Source: JBEKYD01 sp049509915 (GTDB lineage Bacteria > Acidobacteriota > Terriglobia > Bryobacterales > Bryobacteraceae). From it: a DNA stretch of 18,845 nt. A model generated the notes under the pieces. It worked only from the letters and a program-made list of their open reading frames with translations, made no database searches and was not told the DNA's origin. Positions 1-6,470 of this stretch are shown here, in pieces; the first letter of the stretch is position 1; the number at the start of each line of letters is the position of its first letter. The stretch covers positions 1 to 18,845 of the forward strand of contig JBEKZL010000148.1 of the NCBI GenBank assembly GCA_049509915.1. Reading direction: 5' to 3'. The translations under genes and the position numbers were made by a program.

Positions 1-2229
1 ATGGCGCGCTACCAGTATGTGGATCGGGACGGAAGCGTTCTCTTCGAGGTTGTCCGCTACCGGAAGCCGGACGGGACGAAGACCTTCATTCAAGTCCGCC
101 CGAGCGGAGTTGAGGCGGCGGGTACCACGGACCCGGAGCGGATCGGCGGAGTTGAGGCCGGCGGGGTTGTGGTAGGGCTGGATGCTGGCAAATACCTTCC
201 CGATGACAGGGCGGCGCGCGCAACGGGGAAGACAACCTGGAAGCGCGCGGCGGATCATACCGACTTTGACGGCGCGGAATACCGCTTTCGCAATTGTCCG
301 CGCGTCCCTTACCAGCTTCCGAAGTTGCTCAATGCCGAAGCCGTCTATCTTCCCGAAGGGGAAAAGGACGTTCACACCCTGGAAGCGTGGGGACTGGTGG
401 CGTCCTGTAATCCGGGCGGGTCCGGCAACGGCACCTTGTACGCGGGATGGGCGGACTACTTCCGGGGCCGGAATATCGTGATCCTTCCCGATAATGACGA
501 ACCGGGCCGGAAGCACGCGGCGGCGGTTGCGGGGGCGCTGGTGGGCGTGGCGGCTTCCGTCCGCATTGTAGAACTTCCCGGCTTGCCGGCGAAGGGTGAC
601 GTTACCGATTGGCGGGACGCGGGCGGCACCTTCGAGCGGTTCCGGGAACTTACCAATGCGGCGGCGCCGATGGACGCGGCGGCTCTCTCAGACCTGCGGG
701 CGCGGTGGGGACTGGTGGAAGACGAACCGCGCCACCAGGCGCGCGCGGAAGTGGCGGACGATTGGCCGAAGCCGGAACCGATCCAAAGCGAGCTTCCGCC
801 CGTGGAAGCCTTCTCCGAAGACCTTCTACCGGATTCCTTTCGTCCCCTAGTGGCGGACGTGACGGAACGTATGCAAGTCCCCATGGACTACCCGGCGGTG
901 GTGATGGTGCTCTGTCTTGCCGGCGCGGTGAACCGGCGGGCCATCATTCAGCCGAAGGCGAACGATACCGGATGGGTGATCGTGCCGAACCTTTGGGGCG
1001 GCATCATCGCCCCACCGGGTTTCATGAAGTCCCCTGTCATTCAGGCGGCAACCCGCCCGCTTAATCAGATTCAGACTGAATGGCGCGTTGAACACGAAGA
1101 GGCGTTGGAGGACTACGCGCGGGACAAAGAGGAATACGAACTTCGGCGCGCGGCGTGGAAAGAGCAGTACAAGGCGGCATCGAAGAAGGGGAACACGGCA
1201 CCCGACAGGCCGGACGACGAACCCGAAGACCCGAAGTTGCGGCGGTTGATCGTAAATGATGCCACCTTCGAGGCGCTTCACCAGACCATGAGCGAAAACC
1301 CGGCGGGCATCCTGGTAATCCGGGATGAACTCACCGGCTGGTGGAGTCAATTGGACCGGGCGGGCCGGGAAGGTGAGCGGGCCTTCTGTCTGCAAGCATG
1401 GAACGGCGACACCGGGCACACGATAGACCGGATCGGGCGCGGCACCATCCACGTTGAAGCGTGCTGCATGTCCATGTTGGGCGGCATCCAACCGGGCCGG
1501 CTTCGCTCCTACATGGTGGATGCACTCGAAGACGGTCCGAGCAATGACGGACTGATTCAGCGGTTTCAATTGCTGGTGTGGCCGGACACGGCGTCCGACT
1601 GGAACTATGTGGACCGGGCGCCCGATGGGGCTTCCGAGCAACAGGCGGCGCGGGTTTTCCGCAAGCTGGTGGAGTTGGATATGGAGAACCCGGCGCGGCT
1701 TCGCTTCGCCACCGATGCACAGGGACTCTTCATCGAGTGGCTTGCGGAACTCGAAGCGAAGATTCGCGGGAGCGAACTCCACCCGGCTCTGATTTCGCAC
1801 TTGAGCAAGTATCGGAGTCTCATGCCGAGTTTGGCAGTTCTGTTCCACCTGGCGGAAGCGGCGACGGGGAACGGGGATGCCGATACGGTTTCCCTTCGTC
1901 ACGCGCAACAGGCGGCGGCATGGTGCGATTATTTGGAGTCTCACGCGCGGCGCGTCTACTCCTGTATCGTGACTCCGCAACTGCGAGCGGCGCGCGAACT
2001 GGCGGACAAGATCAAACACCGGAAGGTGGGGACGGATGCCTACTTCTCTTGCCGGGACGTGTACCTGAAGGGGTGGAGCGGTCTGGACTCGCCTGAAGCC
2101 GTGAAACAGGCGGCGGAAGTGCTTCAAGATGCCGGATGGGTCCGCGACGTGTGCGGCGAATCATCCGATCCATTGGGCCGTGGGCGCCCGTCCAATCGCT
2201 ACGAAGTGAATCCGGGGGTATGGGAATGA
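1..2229 (+). CDS. TOPRIM / DUF3987 primase-helicase-like replication protein (5' end possibly outside window)
   Basis: The reading frame is open from base 1 and gives 742 residues. Residues about 100-210 form a TOPRIM-like domain with EGEKD (E119-D123) and DNDEPG (from D164), the acidic metal-binding motifs of bacterial and phage primases. Residues about 270-650 match the DUF3987 type, with a P-loop-like APPGFMKSP (K343) and a following helical region. In such proteins a CHC2-like zinc domain usually precedes a YxYxDxxGxxLF segment like that at residues 4-16, so the ATG at base 1 may be internal and the gene partial. Its likely role is priming or unwinding DNA for replication of the element. 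The stop overlaps the next start (ATGA), implying translational coupling. The family call is good; the biochemical role is inferred. Confidence 0.8.
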   Translation: MARYQYVDRDGSVLFEVVRYRKPDGTKTFIQVRPSGVEAAGTTDPERIGGVEAGGVVVGLDAGKYLPDDRAARATGKTTWKRAADHTDFDGAEYRFRNCPRVPYQLPKLLNAEAVYLPEGEKDVHTLEAWGLVASCNPGGSGNGTLYAGWADYFRGRNIVILPDNDEPGRKHAAAVAGALVGVAASVRIVELPGLPAKGDVTDWRDAGGTFERFRELTNAAAPMDAAALSDLRARWGLVEDEPRHQARAEVADDWPKPEPIQSELPPVEAFSEDLLPDSFRPLVADVTERMQVPMDYPAVVMVLCLAGAVNRRAIIQPKANDTGWVIVPNLWGGIIAPPGFMKSPVIQAATRPLNQIQTEWRVEHEEALEDYARDKEEYELRRAAWKEQYKAASKKGNTAPDRPDDEPEDPKLRRLIVNDATFEALHQTMSENPAGILVIRDELTGWWSQLDRAGREGERAFCLQAWNGDTGHTIDRIGRGTIHVEACCMSMLGGIQPGRLRSYMVDALEDGPSNDGLIQRFQLLVWPDTASDWNYVDRAPDGASEQQAARVFRKLVELDMENPARLRFATDAQGLFIEWLAELEAKIRGSELHPALISHLSKYRSLMPSLAVLFHLAEAATGNGDADTVSLRHAQQAAAWCDYLESHARRVYSCIVTPQLRAARELADKIKHRKVGTDAYFSCRDVYLKGWSGLDSPEAVKQAAEVLQDAGWVRDVCGESSDPLGRGRPSNRYEVNPGVWE

Positions 2230-2852
2230 ACACACCGACCATTCACCCGGCATCTCGAAGCCGTTGGATGAATTGGAAGCCGGAGGCGCGAATCTTTGCG
2301 AATACGGCGGAGAGCGAACCTACAAAAACATCAGAAACCGATTCTGTAGTTTCTGTAGGTGCCACTTCCGCCGAATCTCCCGAGATTGAGGCGGGACCGG
2401 ACCCTACGGAGTTGGCGCGCGCATCGGCAATATTGAGCGCGGCAGGTATCCGGCTGATGGAACTTGAGAACGGTCTGAGCGTGGGCGTGTGGAGCGATTT
2501 GGACGGGCCGGAAGTTCGGGCGGCGCTTCGCACCTTCGGATCGGACGGGCTACCCGTCCGCTACCTGGATGGGGCCGGCGTCCCCATGCGGTACAAGGCG
2601 CGGCGGGTGGACGGTGAACCCGTCCCCTTGAACGTGCTTGCCGCAATGGAACAGCACCCGGCGGAACCCTGGAAAATCCGGGACGGGATGCTGAACGAAA
2701 TGGGCTGGTGCTCGAAGGGAACCCCGTGGGCGGAGTGGAAGGCGGCGGCGCTGAACCGTCTTTTCCAAGAGCACGGCGCCTTTGGGAAAGCGGGCCGCAT
2801 CACGGCGGCAACCGTCCGGCATGGTGAACGGAAGGCGGGCGGCAATGGCTGA
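2226..2852 (+). CDS. Hypothetical protein coupled to the DUF3987 gene
   Basis: This 208-residue protein starts at an ATG overlapping the stop of the upstream gene by 4 bases (ATGA), which is why I chose it over an in-frame upstream ATG at 2136. Residues 1-60 are Ser/Thr/Glu-rich and probably disordered. Residues about 65-208 look folded, with a Trp-rich C-terminal half (EPWKIRDGMLNEMGW, then PWAEWKAAALNRLF). I do not recognise the family. Its place directly after the primase-like gene suggests a replication accessory role, but nothing in the sequence proves this. The reading is supported by length, codon use matching its neighbours, and coupling on both sides. Confidence 0.7.
   Translation: MNTPTIHPASRSRWMNWKPEARIFANTAESEPTKTSETDSVVSVGATSAESPEIEAGPDPTELARASAILSAAGIRLMELENGLSVGVWSDLDGPEVRAALRTFGSDGLPVRYLDGAGVPMRYKARRVDGEPVPLNVLAAMEQHPAEPWKIRDGMLNEMGWCSKGTPWAEWKAAALNRLFQEHGAFGKAGRITAATVRHGERKAGGNG
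2342..2363 (+). repeat. Copy 1 of an imperfect 22-bp repeat (TTCTGTAGTTT type)
   Basis: This copy matches 5506-5527 at 19 of 22 positions. Each copy is itself two 9-bp half units starting TTCTGTAGT. Copy 1 lies in the coding region of the 2226-2852 gene. The meaning is unknown; it may be a recombinase subsite or chance. Confidence 0.4.
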
Positions 2853-3096
2853 GAAGCTGATTCACCTTCCCATTGAAGAGGCGCGGGCGGCAAAGTGGCG
2901 GCGGGGCCGGGAGCAATACGGACCCGTCTTCATCGGGCACCCGATTGAAGAGTTGGACGAAGAACTTCTGGATGCCATGAATTATGCGGAAGAAGCCGCG
3001 CGGCGGGGCTTCCCGATGGTGGGGATACCAGAAGACCTTCGGCACCTATGCGAACGAATCCGCGCCATCTATCGCGCGGCAGAGGACAATTCATGA
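2845..3096 (+). CDS. Small hypothetical protein (83 aa)
   Basis: The ORF starts at an ATG overlapping the end of the preceding gene by 8 bases and ends overlapping the next start by 4 bases. The 83-residue product is acidic and helical; its centre reads GPVFIGHPIEELDEELLDAMNY, similar in style to small phage and island proteins whose function is unknown. An upstream in-frame ATG at 2821 would add eight residues, but the 2845 start gives the tighter coupling. I assign no function. Position within a chain of four overlapping genes suggests co-expression with the replication protein. Confidence 0.65.
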   Translation: MAEKLIHLPIEEARAAKWRRGREQYGPVFIGHPIEELDEELLDAMNYAEEAARRGFPMVGIPEDLRHLCERIRAIYRAAEDNS

Positions 3097-3722
3097 AACG
3101 AATCGGAAAGAAGAACGAACAAACGAAGGCGATCCAAAAGACGGCACAGAAGCCGGCCGAATCAAAGGGGCTGCAATTCGCAACTGAAGGCATGTCGGCC
3201 GCGCCGAAGACGCGGCAGGACAACGCGATTCAGGTGGTTACGAACAAGACCCGCGAAGAGTTCTGCGATGAACTGTGCTGTGAGATTGAGAAGGCGGCTG
3301 GTGTCCCACTCGAAGTTGCGGACCGGATGACTCACCAGATGGCAACTGCAATGGTGTGGCCGAAGCCCACTGGTGATACGGAGAGTCTCATCAAGGCAAT
3401 CACGGCGCTTGCGGCGTTTGCGCCTCAGAACGCTATCGAAGCGAGTTTGGCGGCACAGATGACGGCAACGGGTGAAATGGCGTTGATGTTCCTGAACCGC
3501 GTCACCTCGCCCGAACAAACCGTAGACGGCGTTGATCGCAACGTAGTCCGCGCCACCCGCCTAATGCGCCTTCACCTGGAACAGATTGAAGCCATGCAGA
3601 AGTTGAAGGGCGCCGCGCAGCAGAAGGTGACAGTGGAGCACGTCCACGTCTACGAAGGTGGACAGGCCATCGTGGGGGCGGTGAGCACACCGAAGGGCAC
3701 TAAGGGGGGCGGGGGGCACTAG
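3093..3722 (+). CDS. Hypothetical island protein preceding the HGGxSTG gene
   Basis: This 209-residue protein begins at an ATGA overlap with the previous gene. The N-terminal 45 residues are Lys/Gln-rich. Residues about 55-185 are mostly helical and include APQNAIEASLAAQMTATGE and a helix LMRLHLEQIEAMQKLKGAAQ. The C-terminus carries VTVEHVHVYEGGQAIVGAV and a Gly/Lys tail. From memory, proteins with this ending are found just before HGGxSTG proteins in other mobile elements, and the same order is seen here with a 2-bp gap. I know no function. A packaging or DNA-binding role is possible, but I cannot show it. Confidence 0.7.
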   Translation: MKRIGKKNEQTKAIQKTAQKPAESKGLQFATEGMSAAPKTRQDNAIQVVTNKTREEFCDELCCEIEKAAGVPLEVADRMTHQMATAMVWPKPTGDTESLIKAITALAAFAPQNAIEASLAAQMTATGEMALMFLNRVTSPEQTVDGVDRNVVRATRLMRLHLEQIEAMQKLKGAAQQKVTVEHVHVYEGGQAIVGAVSTPKGTKGGGGH

Positions 3723-3724
3723 CG

Positions 3725-4057
3725 ATGCCGAAGGCAATACCCCATGAGAAGCGGCAAGGGCGGCTGAACAACGGCAACCCGCCGGGAGATTTCACCAGGG
3801 CGGCGCGATGCGGAGCGAAGACCCGGCGCGGGACGCCTTGCCAGTGTCCCGCAATGGGGAACGGACGCTGCCGGCTTCACGGCGGATTGAGTACGGGGCC
3901 GAAGACGGCGGAAGGAATTGAGCGTATCAGGCGGGCCGTCACGAAGCACGGGAACTACTCGAAGCGAACCAAAGCGGAAAAGGCTGAATATCGCGAACTC
4001 TTGCAGTCTTGCCGGGAAATGCTGGCGGGTCTGTCATGCAACGGGACCGTTGAATGA
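3725..4057 (+). CDS. HGGxSTG-motif small protein
   Basis: This is a 110-residue basic protein. The signature is CGAKTRRGTPCQCPA (residues about 30-44) followed by CRLHGGLSTGPKTAEG, giving four Cys and one His that could bind zinc, and then a helical tail (KAEKAEYRELLQSCREML). The HGGxSTG family is common in prophages and islands; its members are often poorly annotated and their function is unknown. It starts 2 bp after the preceding stop, so it is probably translationally coupled. The motif identification is firm; zinc binding is inferred from the residue pattern. Confidence 0.8.
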   Translation: MPKAIPHEKRQGRLNNGNPPGDFTRAARCGAKTRRGTPCQCPAMGNGRCRLHGGLSTGPKTAEGIERIRRAVTKHGNYSKRTKAEKAEYRELLQSCREMLAGLSCNGTVE

Positions 4058-4127
4058 CAAAGTAAGCTCATACCACGGATATGACGGTGTGGAGGTACCA
4101 TTTTCAGCGGGTGGCGGCGGAGGAATT

Positions 4128-4526
4128 ATGCGCGACAAAAAGGATAGCCAGGCGAAATGGTGGTGGAAGTGGGTTGTTTGGGTGTTCGGCATTTGGTTCC
4201 TGATGGGCCTGATGGGCTTGCCTTATAGCTGGGACCGGTGGACCGACCAGCAATATCTGTCTGCCATCTTCTTCTTGATCCTAGTGGGCTTGTTCGAGGG
4301 ATACCATCGGCTGAAGTGTCTCAGGGAGGAAATTGAAGCGGCTTTCAACCGGCTCGAAGAAGGACAATCCGAAAACAGTGCCGTGCTTGAGCACATCGAA
4401 GCCGGACTCAAACGTCTCGAAGCTGAGCAGCAAAAGCTGAACCGTCAGGAAATCCGCAACACCATACTGGTTGAACAGATTGTGGCGAATCTGCCATCGT
4501 CATCGGACACCGAGAATCATGTATAA
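4128..4526 (+). CDS. Small membrane protein with C-terminal coiled coil
   Basis: The start at 4128 is chosen for a perfect GGAGG ribosome binding site 5 bases upstream; the same frame is open further upstream but overlaps the HGGxSTG gene. The product has 132 residues. Residues about 9-30 (Trp-rich) and 45-62 form two probable membrane segments. From about residue 65 to the end the chain is a charged heptad-like helix (FNRLEEGQSENSAVLEHIEA, then LKRLEAEQQKLNRQ) typical of a coiled coil. It has its own strong RBS and a 70-bp gap upstream, so it is likely expressed separately from the replication cluster. The function is unknown; exclusion, immunity or signalling roles are possible but unsupported. 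Confidence 0.7.
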   Translation: MRDKKDSQAKWWWKWVVWVFGIWFLMGLMGLPYSWDRWTDQQYLSAIFFLILVGLFEGYHRLKCLREEIEAAFNRLEEGQSENSAVLEHIEAGLKRLEAEQQKLNRQEIRNTILVEQIVANLPSSSDTENHV

Positions 4527-4553
4527 GTTCGGACGCCAAGAATCGGCTGTTGT

Positions 4554-4748
4554 TCAGCGGTCATCCTTCTTGCGCTTCCGTGCGGCAACGGCGGCGGCGG
4601 AAGCCTTCTTCGCGCGGGCCGTGCGTTCCTCTGGCGTCATAGTTTCAAGCGAACGCTTCCCGCCGATCTTTCCGCCGATCTTTCCGCCCTTCGCGCCTTG
4701 CTTGCGGAAGTAGTCCAGAACTTCGGGCGGAAGCTTCTTCTTCGCCAT
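4554..4748 (-). CDS. Small Lys/Ala-rich basic protein, divergent from the resolvase
   Basis: This 64-residue, strongly basic protein contains RKQGAKGGKIGGKIGGKR followed by SLETMTPEERTARAKKASAA. The TPEERTARAKKA segment is a recurring feature of small basic proteins found widely in bacterial genomes and mobile elements; I know no proven function. It reads away from the serine resolvase. Its start lies 6 bases past a good minus-strand -10 box, so its mRNA is probably leaderless, and I see no ribosome binding site. A DNA-binding or regulatory role is plausible from the charge, and only inferred. Confidence 0.75.
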   Translation of the reverse strand: MAKKKLPPEVLDYFRKQGAKGGKIGGKIGGKRSLETMTPEERTARAKKASAAAVAARKRKKDDR

Positions 4749-4754
4749 GAACTA

Positions 4755-4783
4755 ATCTTAAACCGGGTCTTAGCTGTTAGCAA
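4755..4783 (-). promoter_or_regulatory. Predicted promoter of the small basic protein (leaderless)
   Basis: On the minus strand TTGCTA (4783-4778) and TAAGAT (4760-4755) are separated by 17 bases. The start codon begins at 4748, six bases after the -10, so transcription would begin at or next to the ATG. This is a prediction from sequence only. Confidence 0.5.
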
Positions 4784-4791
4784 CATTTCGC

Positions 4792-4820
4792 TTTACCTAA
4801 TAGGGGGTATTAGGTATAAT
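4792..4820 (+). promoter_or_regulatory. Predicted sigma70-type promoter of the serine resolvase (leaderless)
   Basis: TTTACC (4792-4797), a 17-base spacer and a perfect TATAAT (4815-4820) precede the resolvase ATG at 4827 by only six bases. There is no room for a ribosome binding site between the expected transcription start and the ATG, so the mRNA should be leaderless. Confidence 0.7.
4794..4816. promoter_or_regulatory. Perfect 9-bp inverted repeat between -35 and -10 (operator or recombination site)
   Basis: TACCTAATA (4794-4802) and TATTAGGTA (4808-4816) are exact inverted copies around GGGGG. The palindrome overlaps both boxes of the resolvase promoter and lies just upstream of the divergent small-gene promoter. 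A protein bound here would block the resolvase promoter. It could be a repressor operator or a resolvase binding site. Confidence 0.65.
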
Positions 4821-4826
4821 CAATGC

Positions 4827-5498
4827 ATGAAGGCAATCGGATACGTCAGAGTGAGCACGGAGAAACAGGCGGACTTCGGCGTTTCGCTCGAAGCGCAAGC
4901 GGAGAAGGTCCGTGCTATGGCGGTGGTGCAAGGCGCGGAACTGGTGGACGTGATCGTGGACGCGGGCGAATCTGCAAAGTCCCTGAACCGTCCGGGCATG
5001 GCGCGTCTTATGTCCCTGGTGGATGCCGGCGCCGTGGATACCGTCATCATTGCGAAGTTGGACCGTCTCACGCGAAGTGTGAAGGACCTTGCCGAATTGT
5101 TGGAGCGGTTCACCCGGCGCGGTGTGTCCCTGGTGAGCGTTGCCGAATCCCTGGATACCGGGACGGCGGCGGGCCGGCTGGTGCTCAATATCATGACGGC
5201 GGTATCCCAGTGGGAGCGGGAAGCGATCGGAGAGCGGACGCGGGACGCCATGCACCACAAGCGGGCGAAAGGTGAGCGCGTTGGGACGGTCCCCTTCGGC
5301 TTCGGCATGGCGGCGGATGGCTTGCACCTGGAAGCGGACCCGGCGGAGCAAGGCATTCTGTTACGCATCCGGGAACTGAAGGCGGCGGGCAACACCACCC
5401 GTCAGATTGCGGAAGAACTGAACCGGCAAGGTTTCACCACCCGGCGCGGGACGGCATGGCGCTTTCAATATGTGGCGGAATCCCTCCGGGCAGCATAG
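4827..5498 (+). CDS. Serine recombinase (resolvase/invertase family)
   Basis: This 223-residue protein has the N-terminal resolvase catalytic domain: GYVRVSTEKQ with the nucleophile Ser10, then KLDRLTRSVKDL carrying the conserved arginines, and the long E-helix region (NIMTAVSQWEREAIGERT). After residue about 140, HKRAKGERVGTVPFGF and the C-terminal TTRQIAEELNRQGF form a recombinase linker and a helix-turn-helix DNA-binding end. The family breaks DNA through a 5'-phosphoserine bond for resolution, inversion or integration. The start at 4827 is set by family alignment (MKAIGYVRVS); another ATG at 4823 is out of frame. Small serine recombinases often act on sites beside their own gene, and here a perfect inverted repeat overlaps the promoter. 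Resolving multimers of the element or controlling gene expression are the likely jobs. Confidence 0.9.
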   Translation: MKAIGYVRVSTEKQADFGVSLEAQAEKVRAMAVVQGAELVDVIVDAGESAKSLNRPGMARLMSLVDAGAVDTVIIAKLDRLTRSVKDLAELLERFTRRGVSLVSVAESLDTGTAAGRLVLNIMTAVSQWEREAIGERTRDAMHHKRAKGERVGTVPFGFGMAADGLHLEADPAEQGILLRIRELKAAGNTTRQIAEELNRQGFTTRRGTAWRFQYVAESLRAA

Positions 5499-5505
5499 GT
5501 GGGGT

Positions 5506-5527
5506 TTCTGTAGTTTTTGAAGGTGCG
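5506..5527 (+). repeat. Copy 2 of the imperfect 22-bp repeat, just after the resolvase stop
   Basis: This non-coding copy starts 8 bases after the resolvase stop codon and matches 2342-2363 at 19 of 22 positions. Position next to a serine recombinase makes a recombination subsite conceivable, but no cross-over dinucleotide or paired arrangement can be recognised. Confidence 0.4.
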
Positions 5528-5562
5528 GCATTGGGGGAAAGCGGCAAGATTCGAGGGCAGGC

Positions 5563-5727
5563 ATGAAGAAGCGGACGGGCAAGGCGATGAAGGCGGGACC
5601 GAAGAAAGATCGGGCATGGTTCGCGCGGAAGGTGGCCGAACTGAAAACCGAACTGGAGAAACTGCCGGCGGACAGGCAAGCGCAACTGAGGCGGGAAATC
5701 GAAGACGAAGGGGACCGGAAGCAATGA
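5563..5727 (+). CDS. Small basic helical protein (54 aa)
   Basis: This short ORF reads MKKRTGKAMKAGPKKDRAW and continues as a charged helix (ELKTELEKLPADRQAQLRRE) to the stop at 5725-5727. A GAGGG stretch lies upstream of its ATG. Codon use is the same GCG/GAA/CGG style as the neighbouring genes, and the helix pattern looks protein-like. It follows the resolvase by 64 bases and leads by an ATGA overlap into another short frame. Its function is unknown. It fills most of the resolvase to HTH gap. Confidence 0.55.
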   Translation: MKKRTGKAMKAGPKKDRAWFARKVAELKTELEKLPADRQAQLRREIEDEGDRKQ

Positions 5728-5852
5728 CGGCGCGCGGCGGGTCCTTCTCCCGGAGTTGCCGCTGGGGGTATCCCGATGGCACCACGGCGCTAGTGACAGA
5801 CCGAAAAATCCACTTAACGGGTTTCCACTTCACGGGGGTTATCAATGGGTGA
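5724..5852 (+). CDS. Possible 42-aa ORF bridging to the HTH gene
   Basis: The ATG overlaps the stop of the 54-aa ORF (ATGA), and the frame ends 8 bases inside the next gene. The 42-residue product (beginning MTARGGSFSRSCRWGYPDG) has no recognisable features. Coupling on both ends is the only support; the second half coincides with a pair of direct repeats, so this stretch may be regulatory DNA instead. Confidence 0.3.
   Translation: MTARGGSFSRSCRWGYPDGTTALVTDRKIHLTGFHFTGVING
5809..5836 (+). repeat. Two 13-bp direct repeats upstream of the HTH gene
   Basis: TCCACTTAACGGG (5809-5821) and TCCACTTCACGGG (5824-5836) differ at one base and are 15 bp apart, ending 8 bases before the HTH gene's ATG at 5845. 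Such closely spaced direct copies are typical of regulator or excisionase binding sites; the encoded HTH protein is the obvious candidate ligand. Confidence 0.5.
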
Positions 5853-6468
5853 CGTGATTACGAAGGCTGAACTTGCACGGGAATTGGAGTTGTCCCGCGC
5901 GCGAATCTCGCAATTGTGCGGGATGGGGCTTCCCGTCAGACCGGACGGCAAACTGAACCGGGCCGAAGCCGTGGCATGGGTGAAGGCGAACGTCTGTTCA
6001 TGGCGCGGCGGCTGGTGGGGGAACCTTCGGCAGAAGGCCGGACAGACCGGACGCGGGCGGGCACCGATAGCGGCGGCGGGGCCGGATGACGGGGTGGAAC
6101 TTGGCGAACTTCCCGAGCTTGCGGAACTGCCGGACACACCCGACTTGATAGCAGAGATTGGGGAAGCGGCGGTAATCGGCTTCATAAACGAAGCGCGGCG
6201 GACCGGGCATATTGAGAACTTCGCGCGCGTGGCGCTTCGCTTCGGATGCACCATGCAACAGGCGTTTGCGGTGGCGCGGTGGTTCGATCTGTTCATGGCG
6301 TTCACCTTCGTCCCGAAGGACCCGGAGCGGGATTACATCCAGGTCCATGCGGAACCGGACTGGAACCGGGTGGCGGCGGAAGCGGGCACCACGGCGGACG
6401 TGGAAGCGTGGCAAGACTGGATGAATGGGCTTCTCGAACAAGGGGAACAGGGAAAGGTGGAGGCGTAG
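5845..6468 (+). CDS. HTH DNA-binding protein (excisionase or Nu1-like N-terminus)
   Basis: This 207-residue protein starts with ITKAELARELELSRARISQL and continues CGMGLPVRPDGKLNRAEAVAWV. This is a winged-helix HTH of the MerR/excisionase/phage Nu1 type, in which the protein reads a short site and the wing region resembles terminase small-subunit N-termini. Residues about 65-207 are acidic and helical, with several aromatic residues (ARWFDLFMAFTFVP); I do not recognise that domain. The gene ends 2 bases before the integrase ATG, so the two are co-translated, a typical place for a recombination directionality factor or a regulator of int. Two direct repeats lie just upstream of its start. A phage packaging role is an alternative, but no large terminase is visible. 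Confidence 0.75.
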   Translation: MGDVITKAELARELELSRARISQLCGMGLPVRPDGKLNRAEAVAWVKANVCSWRGGWWGNLRQKAGQTGRGRAPIAAAGPDDGVELGELPELAELPDTPDLIAEIGEAAVIGFINEARRTGHIENFARVALRFGCTMQQAFAVARWFDLFMAFTFVPKDPERDYIQVHAEPDWNRVAAEAGTTADVEAWQDWMNGLLEQGEQGKVEA

Positions 6469-6470
6469 CG

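Noticed and set aside
847..2127. Minus-strand 426-aa open frame opposite the DUF3987 gene
   Set aside because: It is an antisense shadow rich in Arg/Pro/His; the plus-strand frame has recognised motifs.
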